From: Gammaproteobacteria bacterium
GTDB taxonomy: Bacteria; Pseudomonadota; Gammaproteobacteria; Pseudomonadales; Azotimanducaceae
DNA length: 35,465 bases
Direction of reading: 5' to 3'
NCBI GenBank assembly: GCA_004357385.1
Contig: SMWF01000020.1
Span: forward strand, 1-35,465
The translations under genes were made by a program, and so were the position numbers. Below, piece by piece: positions 28,575 through 35,465 of the stretch. The notes below the pieces were generated by a model. The model did not search any database, was not told the origin of the DNA, and saw only the letters and a program-made list of their open reading frames with translations. Position 1 is the first letter of the stretch. Every line of letters begins with the position of its first letter.

Positions 28575-29069
28575 TCAGTCGACCCCGAACTGGGAATGGA
28601 TGCGTCTCAGCAACGCGTAGACCAACGGCCAGAGCAGCATGCTGACGAGCCCCGGCAAAACGAAGCGCCAGTCGAAGTGACCGTCACGGGCGAATATCTG
28701 CACGATATTCCGAAACAGATCGGCCCCCAGGACCAGCGCGAATATCACAACCCCTTGCTGCGGTACCGAGTACATCCGCAGGCGTTCATACAGCGACCAG
28801 GTCACATAGGTCATGGTCGCGAGGCAGATACCATTCACACCCAGCGGGTCGCCGCGCAGGACGTCCAGCAACAATCCGACGCACCAGGCGCTGATCATGC
28901 CAAACCGGTCCGGGAGGACCATGACCCAATAGAACATGACCAGTATCACCCAGGCCGGGCGCAGCCAGCCAAGCCACTGGGGCAGGCTTTCGGGAAGATG
29001 CGCCACCGCCAGCATCATCGCGATGGCAATCGACAGCAGAATGATCCAGCCGCCGCGCAATGGATTCAC
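28575..29069 (-). CDS. mreD: rod shape-determining protein MreD
   Basis: The 164-residue product is MreD, an integral membrane protein of the elongasome that works with MreC and RodA/PBP2 in lateral wall synthesis. Five to six membrane helices cover nearly the whole length, with the conserved segments WVILVMFYWVMVLPDRFGM and GLLLDVLRGDPLGVNG, a family signature in gammaproteobacteria. Its start overlaps the mreC stop by 4 bases. Identification rests on these segments and on the mreBCD order. Confidence 0.96.
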   Translation of the reverse strand: MNPLRGGWIILLSIAIAMMLAVAHLPESLPQWLGWLRPAWVILVMFYWVMVLPDRFGMISAWCVGLLLDVLRGDPLGVNGICLATMTYVTWSLYERLRMYSVPQQGVVIFALVLGADLFRNIVQIFARDGHFDWRFVLPGLVSMLLWPLVYALLRRIHSQFGVD

Positions 29070-29983
29070 GGCCCGGTCCCTCCGGAATCCGCCGCGCTCT
29101 CCTCCAAAGCCGCCGCGCTCTCTTCCAAAGCCGCCGCGCTCTCTTCCAAAGCCGCCGCGGCGCTTCGCTCATCGAAGATCAACAGGACGTGGCGGCTTCG
29201 ATCCAGCGCCGCAAGTGGTCGCGCGACCACTTCCGCGTAGACCCGCGCCGGGTCGACCTCCACACGCACCACTTCGCCCACCGGATAACCGGGCGGAAAC
29301 CGCCCACCGAGTCCGGAGGTAACCAACAGATCCCCTGTCCTGATGTCGGCGGTAATCGGCACGTGCTCCAGTTCCAGACGGTCCAGCTGACCGGTGCCCG
29401 CCGCGACGCTGCGCACGCCGTTGCGATTGACCTGCACGGGTACGGCATGGGTCGAATCTGTGACCAGCAGAACCCGACTGAAAAACTCCGAGACCTCCAC
29501 AACCTGTCCGAACAAGCCTTGTGCGTCGATTACCGCCTGACCCACCGTGACCCCCGCAGCAAGACCCTTGTCGACAATCACTTCAAGGGTCGCCGGACCC
29601 GGCACCACCCCCGTAAGTTCCGCTACCAGAACTTCGGCGCCGAGACGGTTGCGACTACCCAGTAGCGCGCGCAGCCGGGTGTTTTCTTCGCGCAGCACCG
29701 CGAACTGCTGCGAGATCTGCGAGAGCTCCAGCACTCTCCGCTCGAGCAAGCTATTGCGCTCCCGCAGGGCGCCGCGGCTGGCGAACGATTCGGTGACTTC
29801 GGTGGTTATCCTGTAGGGCGTTTCCGCGAACACGTACAACGGGATGACGACGGTTCCCAGCACCGTGCGAACCGGATCGAGTAAACGGGAATTGACATCC
29901 ACCACCGCCAGCAGCATGGACACGATGGCAAGCGCCAGGAGCAAATACCCTGCGCCAGACTCTCGAACGAACAGCGCTTTGAT
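29066..29983 (-). CDS. mreC: cell shape-determining protein MreC (apparent ATC start)
   Basis: The 305-residue product is the periplasmic scaffold of the elongasome. A membrane helix (about residues 14-30) precedes a coiled coil (LRERNSLLERRVLELSQI and on) and the beta-rich core, with VLLVTDSTHAVPVQV and LLVTSGLGGRFPPGYPVG as family signatures. The usual N-terminus (E. coli MKPIF) corresponds to ATC AAA GCG CTG TTC here, with GAGG five bases upstream of the ATC at 29983. No ATG, GTG or TTG exists in frame between the upstream stop (TAA) and TTG at 29944, which would cut away the conserved start. So the gene either uses AUC or contains a sequence error. The C-terminus is a tandem heptad repeat (SAAALEE). 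Confidence 0.9.
   Translation of the reverse strand: MKALFVRESGAGYLLLALAIVSMLLAVVDVNSRLLDPVRTVLGTVVIPLYVFAETPYRITTEVTESFASRGALRERNSLLERRVLELSQISQQFAVLREENTRLRALLGSRNRLGAEVLVAELTGVVPGPATLEVIVDKGLAAGVTVGQAVIDAQGLFGQVVEVSEFFSRVLLVTDSTHAVPVQVNRNGVRSVAAGTGQLDRLELEHVPITADIRTGDLLVTSGLGGRFPPGYPVGEVVRVEVDPARVYAEVVARPLAALDRSRHVLLIFDERSAAAALEESAAALEESAAALEESAADSGGTGP
29088..29160 (-). repeat. 21-bp tandem repeat in the 3' end of mreC
   Basis: Three 21-base units (29088-29108, 29109-29129, 29130-29150) and a partial fourth follow each other; the last two full units are identical and the first differs by at most two bases. They encode AAALEES-type heptads, Ala- and Glu-rich and probably helical. Exact repeats of this size can gain or lose units by slippage without breaking the frame, so the MreC tail length may vary between strains. 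Confidence 0.85.
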
Positions 29984-30015
29984 GGGCGCCTCAGACTGTC
30001 CGCAAAACGCTACGC

Positions 30016-30021
30016 ATTATA
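30016..30021 (-). promoter_or_regulatory. perfect -10 box in the mreB-mreC gap
   Basis: Reading the minus strand, TATAAT (30021-30016) lies in the 56-bp gap between mreB and mreC. The best partner upstream is TTAAAC at 16 bases, which matches TTGACA poorly. An internal promoter for mreC-mreD would start transcription near 30009, giving a leader of about 25 bases. A short frame of eight codons beginning at the overlapping ATG ends in a TGA at the mreC ribosome-binding site. Confidence 0.32.
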
Positions 30022-30039
30022 GCTTCAGGCGAGCGCGGT

Positions 30040-31080
<1,041 letters not shown>

Positions 31081-31166
31081 CTATTGTTTCGGGTTTGGGT
31101 TGAGGAAGATCGCGGCTTCCATAAAATCCCGGAGAGTGTGCGGAATCGCTTGAGAAGAATCACGTA

Positions 31167-31195
31167 ACTCTAGCAACGGCGCTAATTTTGGGCAA
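31167..31195 (-). promoter_or_regulatory. putative sigma-70 promoter of mreB operon
   Basis: On the minus strand TTGCCC (31195-31190) and TAGAGT (31172-31167) are separated by exactly 17 bases, each with 4 of 6 consensus matches. Transcription would begin near 31160, giving an 80-base leader to mreB. The same gap must serve gatC on the other strand; there TTGGGC (31188-31193) with TAATGT (31209-31214) is only a weak candidate. Confidence 0.4.
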
Positions 31196-31265
31196 GGTGC
31201 GTTTGTGTTAATGTGACCGACTTGGCGCCTTAGGCGGCGCAATGGCAGCGCACCAGACCAACCTC

Positions 31266-31550
31266 ATGACGATTCACCAGGACGACATTGCAAAGCTTTG
31301 TCGGCTAGCCCAGATCGCGCTCGACGATGGCGAGCGCGCAGCCACCAATGCCGACCTCGACAAGATGATCCAGATGATCGACGTGTTGCAATCGATCGAC
31401 ACGGATGGCGTCGAACCGTTGGCTCATCCGCTGGACGCGGCGCAACGCTTGCGCGCCGATGAAATCACCGAGCTGGTCGACCGCGACCGGTATCAGGCGA
31501 GCGCGCCAGCGGTGCAGGACGGCCTGTACCTGGTCCCTCGGGTCCTTTGA
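31266..31550 (+). CDS. gatC: Asp/Glu-tRNA amidotransferase subunit C
   Basis: The 94-residue product is the small subunit of GatCAB, which stabilises GatA and links it to GatB in converting mischarged Glu-tRNA(Gln) or Asp-tRNA(Asn). The segment KLCRLAQIALDDGE and the C-terminal DGLYLVPRVL match the family. ATG at 31266 gives the usual N-terminus MTIHQDDIAKL; ATG at 31242, with AGGCGG upstream, would add eight residues and cannot be excluded. It is the first gene of gatCAB, 9 bp before gatA. Confidence 0.94.
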   Translation: MTIHQDDIAKLCRLAQIALDDGERAATNADLDKMIQMIDVLQSIDTDGVEPLAHPLDAAQRLRADEITELVDRDRYQASAPAVQDGLYLVPRVL

Positions 31551-31559
31551 GCTCCGGCC

Positions 31560-33031
31560 ATGGACGCATTCGCATCGCTCGGGCAACTCGCACGGGCTCT
31601 GAACCACGGCGATTTCAGCAGCGTCGAGTTGGCCCAGGAACACCTCGCTCGCATCGAGGCGAGCAACCCCACCCTGAACAGCTTCATCACCGTCAGCGCA
31701 GAACATGCGCTGACCCAGGCCGCTGCCGCAGACGAGCGCATCGCGGCCGGCACGGCGGGCCCATTGACCGGCTTGCCCCTCGCCCACAAAGACATCTTCT
31801 GCACGGACGGAATTCGCACGAGCTGCGGCTCGCGCATGCTGGACAACTGGATCGCCCCCTACGATGCGACGCTGGTTGCACGTTTGAACGATGCTGGCAT
31901 GGTCACCCTCGGCAAAACCAATATGGACGAGTTCGCAATGGGCTCGTCCAACGAAAACAGCTACTACGGCCCGGTTCTCAATCCCTGGGATCCCACGCGG
32001 GTGCCCGGCGGCTCATCCGGTGGTTCGGCAGCGGCGCTTGCAGCCGGCCTCGTGCCGATTGCGACCGGCACGGACACCGGTGGATCCATCCGTCAGCCCG
32101 CAGCGTTCTGTGGGGTGTGCGGACTCAAACCCAGCTATGGGCGGGTTTCAAGGTACGGCATGGTCGCGTTTGCTTCGAGCCTGGATGCCGGGGGTCCGCT
32201 TGCCCGGGACGTCGCCGATCTGGCTCGATTGATGCCGCTGATCGCGGGCTTCGACCCGCGCGACTCGACCAGCAGCGAACAACCCGTGGATCGCCTCGAA
32301 GCGTTGGCGCTCAACCTCGACGAAAGCGCAGCGATGCTGCCGCCAGGGCTGACCATCGGCCTACCGGAGGAGTACTTTGCAGATCTCGATGGCGCCCTGG
32401 CCGTCTGTCTGGACCAGGCACGCGCCACCCTCGAAAAACTGGGCGCACGCTGTGTCGACGTCTCCCTGCCCCACACCGCGGCAGCCATCCCAACTTACTA
32501 CGTGATCGCCTCTGCCGAAGCATCCACCAATCTGTCTCGCTATGATGGCGCGCGCTTCGGGCATCGCTGCGCGCACCCGACGAATCTGGATGATCTGTAC
32601 CAGCGCTCCCGCTCCGAAGGCTTCGGGCGTGAGGTCAAACGGCGCATCCTGACGGGCACCTATACGCTGTCCGTCGGGTACTACGATGCCTATTACGTCA
32701 AGGCGCAACGGGTCCGTCGGCTGATCCGCGACGATTTTCTGCGGGTGTTCGAAGACGTCGATCTGCTGCTTGCGCCGACCGCACCCAACCCTGCGTTTCC
32801 GCTGGATCAGTTACTCGCCGACCCGATCCGAATGTATCAACAGGATGCTTTCACGGTGCCCGCAAGTCTGGCCGGAATTCCAGCACTGGCAGTACCCTGC
32901 GGCATGATCGACGGGTTGCCGGTAGGATTGCAGTTGATGGGACCGCACTTTTCCGAGGTCGAGCTGCTCGAAGCCGGGATGGCATTTCAGACAGAGACCG
33001 ATTGGCACCAGCAACATCCGGAGGCCACTGG

Positions 33032-33035
<4 letters not shown>
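31560..33035 (+). CDS. gatA: Asp/Glu-tRNA amidotransferase subunit A
   Basis: The 491-residue product is the glutaminase/amidase subunit of GatCAB, freeing ammonia from glutamine. It has the amidase-signature triad Lys77 (LAHKDIF), Ser152 ([10 protein letters not shown]) and Ser176 ([10 protein letters not shown]), and [16 protein letters not shown] follows. The C-terminal part contains [18 protein letters not shown] and PALAVPCGM, typical of GatA rather than other amidases. The gene overlaps gatB by 4 bases (GTGA), and the gatB ribosome-binding site lies inside its 3' end. Confidence 0.98.
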
Positions 33036-34504
<1,469 letters not shown>

Positions 34505-34517
34505 GCCGTGGCAGCGG

Positions 34518-34796
34518 TCACGCGAACTCCTCGACACGCAAACGAGCCGCGCCCTTGTCCTTGAACCATAACGAGTTGATCTCGATGAACTGGACCGATT
34601 CCCTGGCCAGATTGTCCTCCGGGAAAATGGCCTGCACCGGACAGGCGGACTCGCACGCACCGCAGTCAATGCATTCCTGGGGCTCGACGTAACAGATGCG
34701 ATCTTCTTCTTCGGAGTAGATACAGTCGACGGGGCAGACTTCAATGCAGGACTGATCCTTTACGTCGAGGCACGCCTCTGTGATCACATAGGTCAT
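34518..34796 (-). CDS. 7Fe-type ferredoxin (FdxA-like)
   Basis: The 92-residue product is a bacterial ferredoxin with a 3Fe-4S and a 4Fe-4S cluster, judging from the spacing Cys9-x7-Cys17-x3-Cys21-Pro-x2-Cys25 and Cys42-x2-Cys45-x2-Cys48-x3-Cys52-Pro. This matches the Azotobacter FdI/FdxA pattern, in which the first group supplies the 3Fe-4S ligands with one cysteine shared. The C-terminal region (FIEINSLWFKDKGAARLRVEEFA) is shorter than in actinobacterial FdxA. Its partner enzyme is unknown. It is followed by gatB's end and preceded by a SnoaL-like gene; this part of the block is not the conserved order. Confidence 0.93.
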   Translation of the reverse strand: MTYVITEACLDVKDQSCIEVCPVDCIYSEEEDRICYVEPQECIDCGACESACPVQAIFPEDNLARESVQFIEINSLWFKDKGAARLRVEEFA

Positions 34797-34808
34797 TTCT
34801 AGCGGCGC

Positions 34809-35273
34809 TTATTCTTCTTGCGGTACCGTTCTCGGTCCAACGTAATCGCGTTTCGGCCACAGAAAGTCGATGCGGGTGCGATGGATCAACCAGCGACCAT
34901 CGACCTTCGTGTACAGGTCGTCGTAGATACCGAACAGGATGAGCGGGTTCTCCACGCCCTCGGTGGTACGTAGATCCAAAAGGTACCAGCGTCCATGAGC
35001 CGTCTGGGCGTCGACGATGCGAATCAGCGGGTTGGTGGTCACATGCATCACTCCGTGAACCGGCCCCTCACTCTCCAGGTAAGTCGCGAAGTTCGCCCGA
35101 ATCTGTTCTTTGCCGACCCAGTCACCGCCGTAGTCGGGGCCGAATTCGCACACGGCATCGTCGGTGAACAGGTCCACCAGCTCGTCCAGCAACTGCCCAT
35201 CGAAATAGTGAGAGTACTGCACGCGTAACTTCTTGATGGCTTCGGTTTCGAGCAATTCCTGCAATGCGTCCAT
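34809..35273 (-). CDS. SnoaL/NTF2-like protein of unknown function
   Basis: The 154-residue product has the nuclear-transport-factor-2-like fold of SnoaL-type proteins: an N-terminal helix pair (LLETEAIKKLRVQYSHYFDGQLLDELVDLFTDDAV), a central FATYLESEGPVHGVMHVTTNPLI, and a C-terminal sheet with GRWYLLDLRT and YTKVDGRWLIHRTRIDFLW. The family includes polyketide cyclases, dehydratases and isomerases, so the substrate cannot be told. ATG at 35273 is preceded by a G-rich stretch (GGGGGA) at acceptable spacing; a longer frame to 35330 does not fit. It ends 12 bp before the ferredoxin gene start and may be co-transcribed with it. Confidence 0.85.
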   Translation of the reverse strand: MDALQELLETEAIKKLRVQYSHYFDGQLLDELVDLFTDDAVCEFGPDYGGDWVGKEQIRANFATYLESEGPVHGVMHVTTNPLIRIVDAQTAHGRWYLLDLRTTEGVENPLILFGIYDDLYTKVDGRWLIHRTRIDFLWPKRDYVGPRTVPQEE

Positions 35274-35398
35274 GATCGTGTCCCCCGCGTTGGTAATGTG
35301 CACAGACATCTGCGCCAGGAATCTTACCAATTTGTTGCGAAAAACTGTAGCGCGATGTAACTTTGAGCGTCCTGCTGCGAATCTCCCTGGGGATCACA

Positions 35399-35465
35399 AT
35401 GGCCAGCATCGCCGACTTCGTCAGCACCCTCGCGGACGACTCACAGGACCCGGGTGCGCATAAAG
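35399..35465 (+). CDS. start of an unidentified gene (cut by window edge)
   Basis: ATG at 35399 has GGGGA six bases upstream and opens a frame of 22 codons to the window end (MASIADFVSTLADDSQDPGA and on). Nearly every third position is C or G, as in the neighbouring genes, which supports real coding. The start of a divergent gene opposite the SnoaL-like gene is the simplest reading, but 22 residues are too few to identify it. Confidence 0.38.
   Translation, partial: MASIADFVSTLADDSQDPGAHK

Noticed and set aside
29088-29160. CRISPR-like repeat array
   Set aside because: The 21-bp units are directly adjacent with no spacers and are in frame within mreC.
31242-31265. Upstream ATG at 31242 as the gatC start
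   Set aside because: It adds eight residues (MAAHQTNL) not typical of GatC; kept only as an alternative because it has an AGGCGG upstream.

Overview
The window is a stretch of a GC-rich (roughly 60% by eye) gammaproteobacterial chromosome and is almost entirely housekeeping genes. The families (RapZ, ZapE, DarP, YhdP, TldD/PmbA, MreBCD, RNase G, the Mla and Lpt systems, RpoN-Hpf-PtsN-RapZ-NPr) and their order match the block known from Pseudomonas aeruginosa and, in part, Escherichia coli. The species cannot be named from the sequence alone. I count 35 protein genes, two of them cut by the window ends, and no rRNA, tRNA or CRISPR.

Left part (1-5153): the minus strand carries zapE, the ribosomal pair rplM-rpsI and the start of petA (Rieske protein of the bc1 complex). 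A DegS/AlgW-type periplasmic protease lies divergently on the plus strand. Then comes a long, tightly packed minus-strand operon (3831-10338), read mlaF-mlaE-mlaD-mlaC-mlaB-ibaG-murA-hisG-hisD. Nearly every junction is an overlap of a few bases. It joins outer-membrane lipid transport, a BolA protein, the first step of peptidoglycan synthesis and two histidine genes.

Middle part (10534-18984, plus strand): yrbG-type Ca/Na exchanger, kdsC, lptC, lptA, lptB, rpoN, hpf, ptsN, rapZ, ptsO and mgtE. It covers Kdo synthesis and LPS export, then sigma-54, ribosome hibernation and the nitrogen-type PTS. A good sigma-70 promoter stands before yrbG. The usual kdsD gene between yrbG and kdsC is missing.

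Right part: pmbA (minus) and darP (plus) diverge. darP and tldD converge on a 183-bp imperfect palindrome that looks like a small non-coding transposable element (MITE) inserted exactly at the tldD stop codon. The minus-strand operon mreB-mreC-mreD-maf-rng-yhdP-tldD follows, then divergent gatC-gatA-gatB. Past gatB lie a minus-strand 7Fe-type ferredoxin and a SnoaL/NTF2-like protein, and the start of a probable plus-strand gene at the edge.

The most notable non-routine signals are: the MITE and a possible excision footprint of the same element type between mgtE and pmbA; an apparent AUC start codon for mreC; a hairpin that hides the rplM ribosome-binding site; a 21-bp tandem repeat encoding the MreC tail; and a palindrome just upstream of hpf. 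I see no convincing evidence for a wholly new multi-gene system here.
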